Below, piece after piece: positions 10,176-22,370 of a stretch of DNA of 64,000 bases (position 1 is the first letter of the stretch; the number at the start of each line of letters is the position of its first letter). Both the position numbers and the translations under genes were made by a program. Where the stretch lies: the NCBI RefSeq assembly GCF_002575655.3, contig NC_053037.3:443393793-443457792 (forward strand), given 5' to 3'. Source of the DNA: Aegilops tauschii subsp. strangulata (taxonomy: Eukaryota > Streptophyta > Magnoliopsida > Poales > Poaceae). The notes beneath the pieces are model-generated. The model searched no databases, had not been told where the DNA came from, and saw only the letters and a program-made list of their open reading frames with translations.

Positions 10176-10615
10176 TCGATGTTGCCTCTGGATGAACAGT
10201 GAGCGTTGCTGGGGGGTTTGGATGAACAGTTCCCGGTGGGGGTGGATGAACAGGACCCCGTGGTGTTGCCTCTGGATGAACAGGACCCCGATCGATCGAG
10301 CCGGTTGGGGCTGGATGAACAGGACCCCGTGGAGGGCAGGATGAACAGGACCACCCCGTGGAGGGCATAATGAACAGTAGACGGTTGAGGGCTGGATGAA
10401 CAGTAGCCCGTGGAGGGGTGGTTGAACAGGAGCCCGTGGAGAGGGCTGGTTGAACAGTAGCCGGTGGAGTAGCGCGTGGTGGAGGCTGGATGAACAGGAG
10501 CCCGTGGATGAACAGTCGCAGGTGGAGGCTGGAGGAGGTCGACGGTGGATGAACAGTAGCCCGTGGAGGCTGGAGGGGGTCGACGGTGGAGATGAACAGT
10601 ATCCCGTGGAGTCCC
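10175..10615 (+). repeat. GATGAACAG minisatellite
   Basis: About 16 copies of GG(A/T)TGAACAG followed by variants of 'tagcccgtggagg', spaced 20-40 bp. Open frames across it on either strand are repeat artefacts rich in Trp/Asn or Pro/Ser. It belongs to the CACTA left arm. Confidence 0.85.
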
Positions 10616-10870
10616 GTTTTGCGGTACGCCACACCCCTCCCGATGAACAGGACCCCCGTTTCGACCGTAGCGCTCCAACACAAGTCCGTTCCCTCTGTTT
10701 TGCGGTACGCCACACCCCTCCCGATCAACAGGACCCCCGTTTCAACCGTAGGAGGTCCGTTTCCTCCGTTTTGCGGTACGCCAGACCCCTCCCGATGAAC
10801 ACGACGACGCATTCCGTTTCAAACGTGGCCGGTCGAACACAAGGCCGTTTCCTCCGTTCTGCGGTATGCT
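10614..10870 (+). repeat. Tandem repeat, unit 70-88 bp
   Basis: The anchor 'gcggtacgcca' recurs at about 10621, 10703 and 10773, with a diverged fourth copy at 10860. Each is followed by CCCCTCCCGAT(G/C)AACA, which links this array to the GATGAACAG array beside it. Confidence 0.85.
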
Positions 10871-11221
10871 AGGCCTCGTTTCCATTGGCTGTTCCATCCA
10901 AGCCCTCCCGATAAACACGACGACGCATTCCGTTCCGACCCAGCCGGTTGGCTTCCCATGAACACGACGACGACGCTGTTTCTCCATTCCGACCCAGCCA
11001 TGTACACGAGCCCTGGCCGTACGTATGCGCGAGTAGGCGTTCGAGACCCTGCCCGTATGTACGTACGTGGCCGTATTTTCTTTCTTGCACACTGGCTGCT
11101 GTACGTACGTGTACATGCTACGTGCGCGCCTCTACTACGACACGTGCGCGCCTCTACATCGACCAGTATGTACGTACACGTTCGCGAGCAGAATGACAAT
11201 GCTACGTACGCTTCGGCCAGG

Positions 11222-11441
11222 TGTGTCCCGATTGTCACGCACTTCCTTGCCTGCGAAGATGTAGCTGGTGGGTCCCAGCAGTCAGGGGGGCGAATCGATT
11301 TTTTGCCCGGACGCACTTCCTTGCGTGCGAAGATGTAGCTGTGGGTCCCCGCAGTCAGGAGGAAACGTTTTTTTCGCGAAATACGGTGGCCCGTCCGGTG
11401 GGTCCCCGCTGTCAGGTGGAGGAATAATTATTTTGCGCGTA
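11222..11441. repeat. R1 repeat fragment, left side of the Gypsy insertion
   Basis: Contains two 'cacttccttgc(g/c)tgcgaagatgtagctg' units, a 'cgcgaaatacggtggcccgtcc' block and then 'ggaataattattttgcgcgta'. It is co-linear with 24713-24815 and resumes after the Gypsy at 22376. The stretch 10870-11220 before it holds only short CGTACGTACG runs. Confidence 0.75.
11437..11441 (+). other. Target-site duplication GCGTA, left
   Basis: GCGTA here is repeated at 22371-22375. Homologous unoccupied sites at about 22865 and 24813 read GCGCGTAATAAGG or CCGCGTAATAAGG, confirming the duplication. Confidence 0.95.
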
Positions 11442-14181
11442 TGTAACATCCCAAATTTTCAATTTGGAATGTTATACATTAGAGCATCATTGCATATCAT
11501 ATTTTATTTGCATTTTGATTTTGATCCTAGAAATTCTACGCAACTCAAGGACCCACGGAGAGAGTTGGGTATTTCGTTATTTTCATATTTGGGTTTCCTC
11601 AAATTTTTGAAAAGAGGATCATTTGATTTTATTTATTTTATCTTCAATTATTTCATTTATAAAAATACGAGAGAGAGAATAAAATGACTTTCCCAAAAAT
11701 AAGAAATATTGAGGATTTAATAAAAAAAATCAAATATTATTTTATTTGGAATTTTTCGCTATTTTATTTGAATTTAGGAAACTTTGCACGTTTTTCAAAA
11801 CAGCATTTTAGGGCCAAGAAAATGTTCATCTCGTTCTAAATATTTTATTTAGACGGTGAAAATTTGTTTTGGCATTCTTAGATTTTTATTTTATTTCCTA
11901 GAATTTTTCGTAGTTTCGGCGGAATTGTTTTAAAAAAAAGAGTCGCGCGCCCGACTGGGCCGAGGCCCAGCCGAGCCAGTCCGCCTCCCCGCCGCCGTCT
12001 CCCGCGCAGAGACCGCGCGCGCGCCGCCGCCACCGACCCGGACAGAATCCGAGCCGGACTCCGCCTCCGCCGCCGCCTTGACCCCTCCCCCAAGTCACCA
12101 CACCCCCCCTCTTTAAATAGCCGCCGCCGCCCCCTCACCCCGCCACTCGAGCCGCCCCGCCTCCCGCAGCCGCAGCCGCCGAGCCGCCGCCGCCGCCCGA
12201 AGCCGAGCCGCCGCCGCCCGGAGGCCCGTAGCCCCACCGGACCCCGCCGGACTTCGCCGGAGCCCGACGAGGTAGCCGCCCGCCGTCGCCGCCGTTTTTT
12301 TAAACCCGTTCGTTTTTTTAGAAAACCTAGATCCGGTTTTTTTAGAAAACCCTAGTTTTCGTTTTTTAGATTAGATCGGTTTTTTTCGATTTAGTTTTTT
12401 TAGCGGACGTTCGCCCGTACGTTCGTTTTAACGAACGAGTTCGCCGTTTAGTCGCTGTTAACGAACGTTCGATCGTTAGCCTGTTCGTCCGTTTTCTTTT
12501 TCTCCGATTTTCCGCGATTATTTCTGATCACGATTTCCGATCTGCTTTTCGTTTTCATTTTTCTTTTCGCTCGTTTGTCGGAATCAGGCGATTCAAGCGC
12601 CTAGAGTTTCGTCTCGAAGCCCTCTTTCCGTTTAACCAACTCAAACAAGTTTTGCTACTGTAAAATTTGACTTAGGTCCAGATTAGTAAACGAAGCTTGT
12701 TTCTTTCGCCATTTGACTTTCGTTGCTTTCTTTGATTTGATTCTTTTTGCAAACCGGAGTTCTTAAGTTGAACTTTCTGGTTAGATCTCTTATTCGAGTT
12801 TTACCTGTGCATTAGATGAGTACTTATTGTATGCTTGTTTGTTTGCGATAGAGTACCCGGAGTGCGCCGCTTGCTACTTCGAATCCCTAGGTTTCACGGA
12901 TCATCAGCAAGGCAAGTAACACTTTGATCATACTTTTCATTACCCAGTTTTATTGCATTAGATCAATCCTCAAACACTGCATGATTAGGATCTGATTAAA
13001 TTGTGGGTTTTGGGAAGCAGATGAGGTAGTACCTATTACCTGTTTTGTATTCAAAACCTTGGGAGTTACTGCTACGTTTGCTTATATTTCTATGCTATGC
13101 TCGTAGACGTGGATTGGGTTTGAGTGTATCCATGACAGATGTGAGTTTGTTAATTAATGGTTCAACTTAAGGTGGCAACTTAAATACACATCTGGGTGGA
13201 TTGAGGCACCTGGGTATTCCAGCGATTGCCTGTTTTTTTATGGACCGCCACCCAGGCTCAAAGGGATCATAAGATTATTCATGCTAGAAACTTCCGTGTG
13301 CAGCCGAAAGCTATTATGGGCTCTAGCATAGTTGATTAAGTTGTGTGAACTTTTACAGTGGTAGACTAGCAGATGTAGGGGAAGTAGGTGTAACTATCTA
13401 CCCGATCGTAAGGAGCTAACGCTTCTGAAAGACTATGTCTCGGTCATCCGTTTCTCAAACACCATGTAGTGCGAGAATCCCAACGGAGGAGATCGAGTCT
13501 TGCGGGGAAAAGTGCACAAACCTCTGCAGAGTGTACAATCTAATCATGGTTAGCCGTGTCCCCGGTTATGGACAACTTGAGTATCTAGTACTTGGATTAT
13601 CATGTGAATCTCATCATGTTACTTTAATTAATTTTGTTGGGATTAATGTTGAAACTTAATTGGGATTGAGATGGTGTCACCCATTCTCAATGTTTAACAA
13701 CCACCATGATAGTTAAATAAATTTATTCCTTTGTGGTAGGGAAAAATTGGCTTTTTGCAAAACTGTAACCATAGAGCTTTCCACCAGCCAAATATGCATG
13801 TAGTATAGCATTATTCTGTTCATTACTCTCTATGTGTTACATTGCCAGCATATTCCATGTGCTGACCCGTTTTCGGGCTGCAACGTTTCATGTTGCAGAC
13901 TTTTTAGACGACGAGTAAGGTGCCTTAGGTCGTGGTCTTATACTCAGTGATGCCGTTGGAGTTGATGGACTCGCTTATCTTCCAAGCCTTCCGCTGTTAT
14001 CATTATTAGATGGCCTTAAGCCATATTTATTGTAATAAGTTCTCTTTTGAGACATTCGATGTAATAAGTGTGTGATTGCTACTCTGTTATAAATCCTTTG
14101 AGTACTGTGCGTGTTAGCATTACTGATCCAGGGATGACACTGATGCACAGAGACTTGACCGTCTGAGGTCTGGTCGCTACA
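11442..14181 (+). repeat. 5' LTR of the Gypsy element
   Basis: TGTAACATCCC...GGTCGCTACA. It has an AT-rich first 500 bp, then a very GC-rich (CCG)n stretch around the TATA box, then about 2 kb of leader-like sequence with palindromic CGAACG/CGTTCG motifs near 12400-12490. Open frames in the GC-rich part are composition artefacts. Confidence 0.93.
12112..12119 (+). promoter_or_regulatory. LTR TATA box
   Basis: TTTAAATA in a C-rich/CCG-rich setting, conserved in the 3' LTR at about 20283-20290. It places the U3/R boundary near 12140, leaving about 2 kb of LTR as transcribed leader. Confidence 0.6.
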
Positions 14182-14184
14182 AGA

Positions 14185-14196
14185 TGGTATGAGAGC
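14185..14196 (+). other. Gypsy primer-binding site
   Basis: TGGTATGAGAGC, 3 bp after the 5' LTR. It differs by one base from TGGTATCAGAGC, the usual plant initiator-methionine tRNA site. Confidence 0.85.
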
Positions 14197-14290
14197 ACAC
14201 GCTGACTGTAGGACACGACCACTAAGCTTAAACCCTAGATCACTATTCTCTTCTCATTTCTGACTCCTCTCCATTTTCCAGTCTTTTAGG

Positions 14291-15014
14291 ATGGCGGATG
14301 CCAGGAACAAGTTCATGCAACCAGATGAAGATACACCCTTTGGACGCCACTTGAAGGAAGTCACTAGATACCTGAACATCGAAATACCAATCTTCACCGG
14401 AACCTACAACGCCACACTACCAGAAGAGGAGCGTCGGATGATTCAAGTTCAAGTTCCAGGAAGGACGTTCATGCCCGTCACCGAGCCCATAGAGTTTTCC
14501 TTTGATGCACCAACCTGGAGTCTAGGAAAGAGCATGGCAGCCCACATCACCATGGGACGCATTGGAGAAGTTTACCACAAGGAGCTTAAGGATACCATTT
14601 ACCAGATTTGTGGGCGCCAAGATGAGCAATGGGAGATGATAAGTACCAAGAAGGATAGATGAATTGCAGCTTTCATCCAGGAGCAAAACCAACACATTCG
14701 TCGCTAGGAGAACCAAACGTGCACATGCATGATAGATCGGAAGAAGGCATTGACCAAGATCACGGAGCTGGAGGAAGAACTCAAGTCTATGAGCGATGGA
14801 TATGAGGAGGAGATCGCCACGTTGTTGGAGAAGAATGACAAAGAAGATCGTTGTATTCATGGGAGACCCAGCACCAGGAGGAGAAGACGACGATTGCGCT
14901 TGCCCGGAGAACTACATCATCATCGGCGACACCGACTCGGACCCTAGTGAAGATGACTTTGTTGATGAAGCTGGAGCAGATATCATGGATTCTTCGACCG
15001 ATCAAAATTTCTAG
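14291..15014 (+). pseudogene. Accessory ORF upstream of gag, broken
   Basis: Starts MADARNKFMQ at 14291 and is open for 123 codons to a TGA at 14660. The same frame continues recognisably through a TAG near 14705 into a coiled-coil segment (KALTKITELEEELKSM). It then shifts near 14830 to another frame that ends with an acidic tail (DSDPSEDDFVDEAGAD) at 15014. The intact ancestor would be about 240 residues, with a globular N-terminus (EIPIFTGTY), a coiled coil and an acidic C-terminus. It is not gag, which begins at 15216. Function unknown. Some plant Gypsy elements carry an extra ORF before gag. The two stops and a frameshift are seen directly; the joined product is inferred. Confidence 0.6.
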
Positions 15015-15215
15015 TAGACCACCATAATCAGTAGTAGTATTCCCCCATGTATATAGTATAGTCCGAGCACTTTGTGACGATAGTTAGATCGATTGTATGC
15101 CTTGTTTGAATTGATTTGAGTGATATTGATTGTGTTTTTCTTATGTGCATATGGGTAGTGTTTTCTCTCTAGACCTCATTCTATTCTAAATTCTCATCTT
15201 TTCTAAACCCATCAG

Positions 15216-15683
15216 ATGCCTCCGAGACGCGACACCGGATTTGTTTTCCCACCGGAGATCACTCAGTTGATTCAGCAGCAGAATGTCTTGATGCAAGCAC
15301 TAGTACAGAACTAAGGCAACAACAACAACAACAACCCACCACCACCACCTGTTGATCACTTAGCCCGTTTCTTGAGACTGAATCCGCCGGTGTATTCCAG
15401 TAGCACCGAGCCGATTGTTGCAGATGATTGGCTCCGCAAAGTTGGGAGGGAGTTGACCACTGCAGGATGCACAGATGCGGAAAGAGTGCGTTTTGCCGCA
15501 CATCAGCTTGATGGACCCGCAACATCTTGGTGGGAGAATTACACAACCACACACCCTATGGACACTGTCACATGGGACCAGTTCCAGCAAGGTTTTTGTA
15601 CTGCCCATGTTTCAGCAGGAGCTATGGCCATGAAGAAGCGTGAGTTTCGCAACCTATGCCAAGGAGGACGCACCGTAGGCTAG
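15216..15683 (+). pseudogene. gag: gag N-terminal region with two in-frame stops
   Basis: ATG at 15216 (MPPRRDTGFV...) opens a frame identical to that of the pol ORF. It meets a TAA at 15312-15314 just before an Asn/Pro run, continues with the retrotransposon Gag core (W-LRKVGRELTTAGC, FAAHQLDGPATSWWENY, WDQFQQGF), and meets a TAG at 15681-15683. Both stops are single-codon lesions in an otherwise continuous frame. The second interrupts the motif that leads into [11 protein letters not shown]. Gag would form the particle. In this copy a full protein would need readthrough of two stops, so it is probably dead or trans-complemented. Confidence 0.85.
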
Positions 15684-15686
15684 TAT

Positions 15687-18600
15687 GTGAAGGATTTTAG
15701 TAAACTAGCACGTTATGCCCCAGATGACGTTGCTACTGATGCAGCCAAGCAGGAGAAGTTTTTGAAAGGACTGAATGATGAGCTGAGCATGCAGTTGATG
15801 GTAGCAACCTTCAACAACTACCAGGAGTTGGTAGATAGAGCTCTCATGATTGAAGGGAAGCAGCAGCAGATTGAAAACCGTAAGAGGAAGTATGGACAAG
15901 GGAAGTTCAATTCTGGAGCTCAGCAAAAGCCACGTTTTACCCCGAAATTGGGAGGACATTTTCAGCATACCCATGGTGGAGGTAGTTCGCACAATCATAA
16001 TGGCCCCAAGAATTGTAACGGGAATGGAGGAAGCAATGGCCAGAACCGTACCAACCCATCAACCCCAGCCAAGAGAGACCCGAGCCAAGTCACTTGCTAT
16101 AAGTGTCAGAAGACTGGACATTATGCCAATGAATGTGCTGAAGCCCAGAATGGAAATGGCAATGGAAGCTCTAGGAAGAAGCCGAACCCTTTCAATAAAG
16201 GACATGTGAACCACGTTAACGTGGAGGAGGTTGAAGCCCAGCCAGATGCAGTAATAGGAAAGTTTTTGGTTAAGTCATTTACTACACTCGTTCTTTTTGA
16301 TACTGGTGCATCGCATTCATACATATCAAGGGGATTCGTGGATAAGTATAAACTGCCCACCAAAGTTCTTAGAACACCTATGTTAGTGAGTTCACCAGGA
16401 GCAGAGTATATGGCAAGCCAAGGATGTTTTCAGATGCCATTGGCCATAGGTAGGCAAGTTTTCCCCTCAGACTTAATAAGCTTGGAGTCGCAAGGTTTGG
16501 ATGTGATTTTGGGTATGGATTGGCTGTCGATGTACGGAGGAAACATCGATTGCGCCAGTAAGACGATTTTACTTACCACCCCAGAAGGAAGAAGGATTAA
16601 GTATGTATCCCGGCATGTGCCGAAGAGGACTCAGGTGAATTCCTTATCAGGAGTTGTACAGGAGGAAGTACCAGTGGTGAAGGATTTCCCTGACGTATTT
16701 CCAGAGGAGTTGCCAGGCATGCCACCGGATAGAGACATTGAGTTTTTTATTGAGCTTTTGCCAGGCACAGGGCCAATATCTAAGAGACCGTACAAGATGC
16801 CCGCAAAAGATTTGGAAGAGATTAAGAAGCAGATTAAGGACTTACTGGATAAAGGCTATATTCGCCCAAGTTCTTCACCTTGGGGATCACCAGTACTTCT
16901 AGTGGAGAAGAAGGATGGATCGCTAAGGATGGTTGTTGATTATCGAGGATTGAATGAAGTGACCATCAAAAACAAGTACCCACTGCCGATGATCAACGAT
17001 TTGTTTGACCACTTACAAGGAGCTAAGGTATTTTCCAAGATCGATCTGCGATCAGGATACCATCAGTTGAAGATTCGAGAGCAGGATATACCTAAGACAG
17101 CTTTTACCACCAGGTATGGGCTATACGAGTATACCGTTATGTCATTTGGTCTGACTAACGCACCTGCCTATTTCATGAACCTGATGAACAAAGGGTTTAT
17201 GGAGTTTTTGGATAAGTTCGTCGTAGTGTTCATTGATGACATTTTGTTCTACTCAAAGAACGAAGTGGAGCATAAGGAGCATTTGCGTTTGGTACTTGAG
17301 AAGCTCAGAGAACATCAGCTATACGCCAAGTTCAACAAATGTGAGTTTTGGTTGAAGGAAGTTGGATTCCTCGGACATGTTATATCCGGAGAAGGAATAG
17401 CAGTAGACCCCACCAAAGTTGACACTATAACAAACTGGGAATCACCCACATCAGTTGGAGAGATCCAGAGTTTTCTTGGACTTGCAGGATACTACCGAAG
17501 ATTCATTGAGAATTTCTCGAGGATTGCAAAGCCCATGACGGAGCTGTTGAAGAAGGACACCAAGTTCAATTGGACTGAGGAATGTGAAGCTAGTTTCCAG
17601 GAGTTGAAGAAACGTTTGGTTACATCACCAGTGTTGATTCTGCCAGATCAGCGCAAGGATTATGAAGTATACTGCGATGCTTCTCGTCGAGGACTTGGAG
17701 CAGTGCTTATGCAGGAAGGAAGAGTTGTTTCATATGCCTCACGACAGCTTAAGCCCCATGAGTTGAATTATGCTACGCATGATTTGGAGTTAGCAGCCGT
17801 AGTACATGCGTTGAAGACATGGAGAAACTTTCTCATCGGAAACCACTGCGAGGTGTACACGGATCATAAGAGTTTGAAATACATCTTCACGCGGGAGGAG
17901 TTGAATCTCAGGCAAAGGAGATGGTTGGAGCTCATAAAGGATTATGATATGAGATTGCATTATCACCCCGGAAAGGCTAACGTAGTAGCAGATGCGTTGA
18001 GCCGCAAGAGCCATGTCAACACACTCATGACCGGAGAGTTACCAAAGGAATTAGCCGAGGATCTTCGCGAGCTATGTTTGGAGATAGTTCCGAGAGGCTA
18101 TGTTGTCGCATTAGAAATACAGTCTACTCTGATGGATAAGATCAGAGAAGCTCAGAAGACTGACAAGGAGATTGCCGAAATAAAGGAAAGGATGAGCAAA
18201 GGAAAAGCCAAGGGATTTCGTGAGGACGAGCACGATACCTTATGGTTTGAGGACCGCGTTTATGTGCCTAATGATCAGGAGATCAGGAAGTTGATTATGC
18301 AAGAGGCCCATGATTCGCCGTATTCGATTCACCCAGGAAATACCAAGATGTATTTGGATTTGAAGGATACTTTCTGGTGGACCGGAATGAAGAAGGATAT
18401 TGCGGAGTACGTAGCAGTTTGTGATGTATGTCAGAGAGTGAAGGCAGAGCATCAGAAACCAGCAGGATTGCTACAGCCATTGCCGATACCCGAATGGAAG
18501 TGGGATAAGTTAGGCATGGATTTTATCACAGGATTGCCCAGGACTCGTTCATGCTATGACTCAATATGGGTTGTAGTCGATCGTTTGACGAAAGTAGCTC

Positions 18601-19604
18601 ATTTCATCCCAGTGAAGACCACTTACACCAGTGCTAAGTTGGCAAAGATATACATGACCAGGATCGTATGTCTGCATGGAGTTCCGAGGAGCATTGTATC
18701 AGATAGAGGAACCCAGTTTACCTCAAAGTTCTGGCATCAGTTACATGAAACTTTAGGTACCAGGCTAGAGTTCAGTACAGCCTTTCATCCACAGACAGAT
18801 GGACAGACCGAAAGAGTGAATCAGATTTTGGAGGACAAGTTGAGAGCTTGTGCGCTAGATTATGGATCTAGTTGGGACGACAATTTATCATATGCAGAAT
18901 TTTCTTACAACAACAGCTACCAATCCAGTCTGAAGATGGCCCCTTTCGAAGCTTTGTACGGAAGGAGGTGTAGAACACCATTGTTATGGGATGAAGTTGG
19001 AGACCGTCAGTTGTTTGGACCAGATTTGATTAAGGAATCTAAACAGAAGGTGAAGTTGATTCGCGATAGGCTCAAGGTAGACCAATCCAGGCAGAAGAGC
19101 TATGCGGATTCTAAACGCAAGGAGACTGTTTACGAAGTCGGAGACAGAGTTTATCTTCGTGTATCCCCACTTCGAGGAGTTAAGCGCTTTGGAGTTAAGG
19201 GAAAGTTAGCGCCACGATTTGTAGGACCATACAAAGTTTTGGAGCGTATGGGAGAAGTTGCTTACAAGTTGGAATTACCCGAAGGATTGTCAGGAGTTCA
19301 CGATGCGTTCCACGTTTCCCAGTTGAAGAAGTGCCACGCAGAGATGGCTGATATACCATTGAGAGATACCGTGCCGCTGGAAGCGATTCAGTTGGATAGT
19401 GATTTGACCTACGAGGAGAAACCAGTTAAGATTCTCGAATATGCCGGCCAAGTCAGCCGCAGCAAGGTCATCAAGTTTTGCAAAGTTCAGTGGAGCCACC
19501 ATACCGAGGATGAAGCCACCTGGGAGCGAGAGGAAGATCTACGGAAGGACCACCCTCACCTATTTTCTAGCCAACCCGAATCTCGAGGGCGAGATTCATC
19601 TTAA
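15687..19604 (+). CDS. gag-pol: Gag C-terminus plus Pol polyprotein with chromodomain-like end
   Basis: 1305 codons, in frame with the broken gag upstream. Approximate residues: Gag CCHC knuckle ([14 protein letters not shown]) at 136; aspartic protease ([12 protein letters not shown]) at 204; RT from about 365, with the catalytic [10 protein letters not shown] at 515; RNase H ([13 protein letters not shown]) at 661; integrase zinc finger HHCC at 875-920; integrase DDE with MDFITGLPR at 944, VSDRGTQF at 1005 and [14 protein letters not shown] at 1033. The final segment (about 1242-1290, [12 protein letters not shown]) is chromodomain-like, as in the Tekay group of plant chromoviruses. Length and domain order are normal and I see no internal stop. 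The ATG at 15687 is only the first Met after the TAG, so the true start is upstream in gag. Confidence 0.93.
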   Translation: MKDFSKLARYAPDDVATDAAKQEKFLKGLNDELSMQLMVATFNNYQELVDRALMIEGKQQQIENRKRKYGQGKFNSGAQQKPRFTPKLGGHFQHTHGGGSSHNHNGPKNCNGNGGSNGQNRTNPSTPAKRDPSQVTCYKCQKTGHYANECAEAQNGNGNGSSRKKPNPFNKGHVNHVNVEEVEAQPDAVIGKFLVKSFTTLVLFDTGASHSYISRGFVDKYKLPTKVLRTPMLVSSPGAEYMASQGCFQMPLAIGRQVFPSDLISLESQGLDVILGMDWLSMYGGNIDCASKTILLTTPEGRRIKYVSRHVPKRTQVNSLSGVVQEEVPVVKDFPDVFPEELPGMPPDRDIEFFIELLPGTGPISKRPYKMPAKDLEEIKKQIKDLLDKGYIRPSSSPWGSPVLLVEKKDGSLRMVVDYRGLNEVTIKNKYPLPMINDLFDHLQGAKVFSKIDLRSGYHQLKIREQDIPKTAFTTRYGLYEYTVMSFGLTNAPAYFMNLMNKGFMEFLDKFVVVFIDDILFYSKNEVEHKEHLRLVLEKLREHQLYAKFNKCEFWLKEVGFLGHVISGEGIAVDPTKVDTITNWESPTSVGEIQSFLGLAGYYRRFIENFSRIAKPMTELLKKDTKFNWTEECEASFQELKKRLVTSPVLILPDQRKDYEVYCDASRRGLGAVLMQEGRVVSYASRQLKPHELNYATHDLELAAVVHALKTWRNFLIGNHCEVYTDHKSLKYIFTREELNLRQRRWLELIKDYDMRLHYHPGKANVVADALSRKSHVNTLMTGELPKELAEDLRELCLEIVPRGYVVALEIQSTLMDKIREAQKTDKEIAEIKERMSKGKAKGFREDEHDTLWFEDRVYVPNDQEIRKLIMQEAHDSPYSIHPGNTKMYLDLKDTFWWTGMKKDIAEYVAVCDVCQRVKAEHQKPAGLLQPLPIPEWKWDKLGMDFITGLPRTRSCYDSIWVVVDRLTKVAHFIPVKTTYTSAKLAKIYMTRIVCLHGVPRSIVSDRGTQFTSKFWHQLHETLGTRLEFSTAFHPQTDGQTERVNQILEDKLRACALDYGSSWDDNLSYAEFSYNNSYQSSLKMAPFEALYGRRCRTPLLWDEVGDRQLFGPDLIKESKQKVKLIRDRLKVDQSRQKSYADSKRKETVYEVGDRVYLRVSPLRGVKRFGVKGKLAPRFVGPYKVLERMGEVAYKLELPEGLSGVHDAFHVSQLKKCHAEMADIPLRDTVPLEAIQLDSDLTYEEKPVKILEYAGQVSRSKVIKFCKVQWSHHTEDEATWEREEDLRKDHPHLFSSQPESRGRDSS

Positions 19605-19616
19605 GGGGGGTAGGTT
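19602..19616 (+). other. Polypurine tract region
   Basis: TAAGGGGGGTAGGTT directly before the 3' LTR start at 19617, the expected place for plus-strand priming. Confidence 0.7.
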
Positions 19617-22370
19617 TGTAACATCCCAAATTTTCAATTTGGAATGTTATACATTAGAGCATCATTCCATATCATATTTTATTTGCATTTTGATTTTGAT
19701 CCTATAAATTCTACGCAACTCAAGGACCCACGGAGAGAGTTGGGGATTCCGTTATTTTCATATTTGGGTTTCCTCAAATTTTTGAAAAGAGGATAATTTG
19801 ATTTTATTTATTTTATCTTCAATTATATCATTTATAAAAATACGAGAGAGGGAATAAAATGACGTTCCCAAAAATAAGAAATATTGAGGATTTAATAAAA
19901 AAAACAAATATTATTTTATTTGGAAGTTTTCGCTATTTCATTTGAATTTAGGAAAAATTGCACATTTTTCAAAACTGCATTTTAGGGCCAAGAAAATGTT
20001 CATCTCGTTCTAAATATTTTATTTAGACGGTGAAAATTTGTTTTGGCATTCTTAGATTTTTATTTTATTTCCTAGAATTTTTCATAGTTTCGGCGGAATT
20101 GTTAAAAAAAAAGAGTCGCGCGCCCGACTAGGCCGAGGCCCAGCCGAGCCGGCCCGCCTCCCCGCCGCCGTCTCCCGCGCGGAGACCGCGCGCGCCGCCA
20201 CCGCCGACCCGGACAGAGTCCGCGCCGGACTCCGCCTCCGCCGCCGCCTTGCCCCCTCCCCCAAGCCACCACACCCTCCCTCTTTAAATAGCCGCCGCCG
20301 CCCCCTCACCCCGCCACCCGACCCGCCCCACCTCCCGTAGCCGCAGCCGCCGAGCCGCCGCCTTCGCGCCGCCGCCGCCCGAAGTCGAGCCGCCGCCGCC
20401 ACCCGGAGCCCCGCAGCCCCACCGGACCCCATCGGACTTCCCCGGAGTCCGACGAGGTAGCCGCCCGCCGTCGCCGCCGTTTTTTTAAACCCGTTCGGTT
20501 TTTTTAGAAAACTTAGATCCGGTTTGTTTAGAAAACCCTAGTTTTCGTTTTTTTAGATTAGATCGGTGTTTTTTTCGGTTTATTTTTTTAGCGGACATTC
20601 GTCCGTACGTTCGTTTTAACGAACGAGTTCGCCGTTTAGTCGCTTTTAACGAACGTTCGTTCGTTAGCCTGTTCGTCTGTTTTCTTTTTCTCGGATTTTC
20701 CGCGATTATTTCTGATCGCGATTTCCGATCAGCTTTTCTTTTTCGTTTTTCTTTTCGCTCGTTTGTCGGAATCAGGCGATTCAAGCGCCTAGAGTTTCGT
20801 CTCGAAGCCCTCTTTCCGTTTAACCAAGTCAAACAAGTTTTTCTACTGTAAAATTTGACTTAGGTCCAGATTAGTAAACGAAGCTGGTTTCTTTCGCCGT
20901 TTGACTTTCGTTGCTTCGTTTGATTTGATTCTTTTTGCAAACCGGAGTTCTTAAGTTGAACTTTCTGGTTAGATCTCTTATTCGAGTTTTACCTATGCAT
21001 TAGATGAGTACTTATTGTATGCTTGTTTGTTTGCGATAGAGTACCCGGAGTGCGCCGCTTGCTACTTCGAATCCCTAGGTTTCACGGATCATCAGCAAGG
21101 CAAGTAACACTTTGATCATACTTTTCATTACCCAGTTTTATTGCATTAGATCAATCCTCAAACACTGCATGATTAGGATCTGATTAAATTGTGGGTTTTG
21201 GGAAGTAGATGAGGTAGTACCTATTACCTGTTTTGTATTCAAATCCTTGGGAGTTACTGCTACGTTTGCTTATATTGCTATGCTATGCTCGTAGACGTGG
21301 ATTGGGTTTGAGTGTATCCATGACAGATGTGAGTTTGTTAATTAATGGTTCAACTTATAGGTGGCAACTTAAATACACATCTGGGTGGATTGAGGCACCT
21401 GGGTATTCCAGCGATTGCCTGTTTTTTATGGACCGTCACCCAGGCTCAAAGGGATCATAAGATTATTCATGCTAGAAACTTCCGTGTGCAGCCGCAAGCT
21501 ATTATGGGCTCTAGCATAGTTGATTAAGTTGTGTGAACTCTTACAGTGGTGGACTAGCAGATGTAGGGGAAGTAGGTGTAACTGTCTACCCGATCGTAAG
21601 GTGCTAACGCTTCTGAAAGACTATGTCTTGGTCATCCGTTTCTCAAACACCATGTAGTGCGAGAATCCCAACGGAGGAGATCGAGTCTTGCGGGGAAAAT
21701 TGCACAAACCTCTGCAGAGTGTACAATCTAATCATGGTTAGCCGTGTCCCCGGTTATGGACAACTTGAGTATCTAGTACTTGGATTATCATGTGAATCTC
21801 ATCATGTTACTTTAATTAATTTTGTTGGGATTAATGTTGAAACTTAATTGGGATTGAGATGGTGTCACCCATTCTCAATGTTTAACAACCACCATGATAG
21901 TTAAATAAAATTTATTCCTTTGTGGTAGGGAAAAATTGGCTTTTCGCAAAACTGTAACCATAGAGCTTTCCACCAGCCAAATATGCATGTAGTATAGCAT
22001 TATTCTATTCATTACTCTCTATGTGTTACATTGCCAGCATATTCCATGTGCTAACCCGTTTTCGGGCTGCAACGTTTCATGTTGCAGACTTTTTAGACGA
22101 CGAGTAAGGTGCCTTAGGTCGTGGTCTTATACTCAGTGATGCCGTTGGAGTTGATGGACTCGCTTATCTTCCAAGCCTTCCGCTGTTATCATTATTAGAT
22201 GGCCTTAAACCATATTTATTGTAATAAGTTCTCTTTTGAGACATTCGATGTAATAAGTGTGTGATTGCTACTCTGTTATAAATCCTTCGAGTACTGTGCG
22301 TGTTAGCATTACTGATCCAGGGATGACACTGATGCACAAAGACTTGACCGTCTGAGGTCTGGTCGCTACA
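19617..22370 (+). repeat. 3' LTR of the Gypsy element
   Basis: Matches 11442-14181 end to end with scattered substitutions and a few indels, including an extra 'ccttcgcgccgccgcc'-type insertion in the GC-rich part near 20360. The TATA box is at about 20283-20290. Followed by TSD GCGTA at 22371-22375. Confidence 0.93.

Larger units (their letters stand above)
11442..22370 (+). mobile_element. Complete Ty3/Gypsy chromovirus (Tekay-like)
   Basis: 10,929 bp, with LTRs of 2740 and 2754 bp that start TGTAAC and end GCTACA, TSD GCGTA, an initiator-Met-type primer site, a G-rich tract before the 3' LTR, and gag-pol with a C-terminal chromodomain-like segment. Domain order protease-RT-RNase H-integrase is that of Gypsy. 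LTR pairs differ at scattered positions, about 5 in the first 190 bp, so the insertion is not brand new. Two in-frame stops in gag make this copy unable to encode a full Gag-Pol as read. I do not assign a family name. Confidence 0.93.

Noticed and set aside
10085..10812. Several long ORFs on both strands at 10.1-10.8 kb
   Set aside because: They translate the GATGAACAG and GCGGTACGCCA arrays, and the same peptide words recur because of the DNA repeat.
10175..10870. CRISPR-like regular repeats
   Set aside because: Units are variable in length and sequence, have no conserved-repeat/unique-spacer pattern, and the setting is a plant nuclear transposon.
11878..12237. Long Arg/Gly-rich minus-strand ORFs in the Gypsy 5' LTR (and again near 20082-20432)
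   Set aside because: They fall in the (CCG)n-rich part of both LTRs, have extreme composition and differ between LTRs.
13435..13659. 74-codon plus-strand ORF present in both LTRs (also 21623-21847)
   Set aside because: Shared because the LTRs are copies. No promoter or family, and it lies in the LTR leader.
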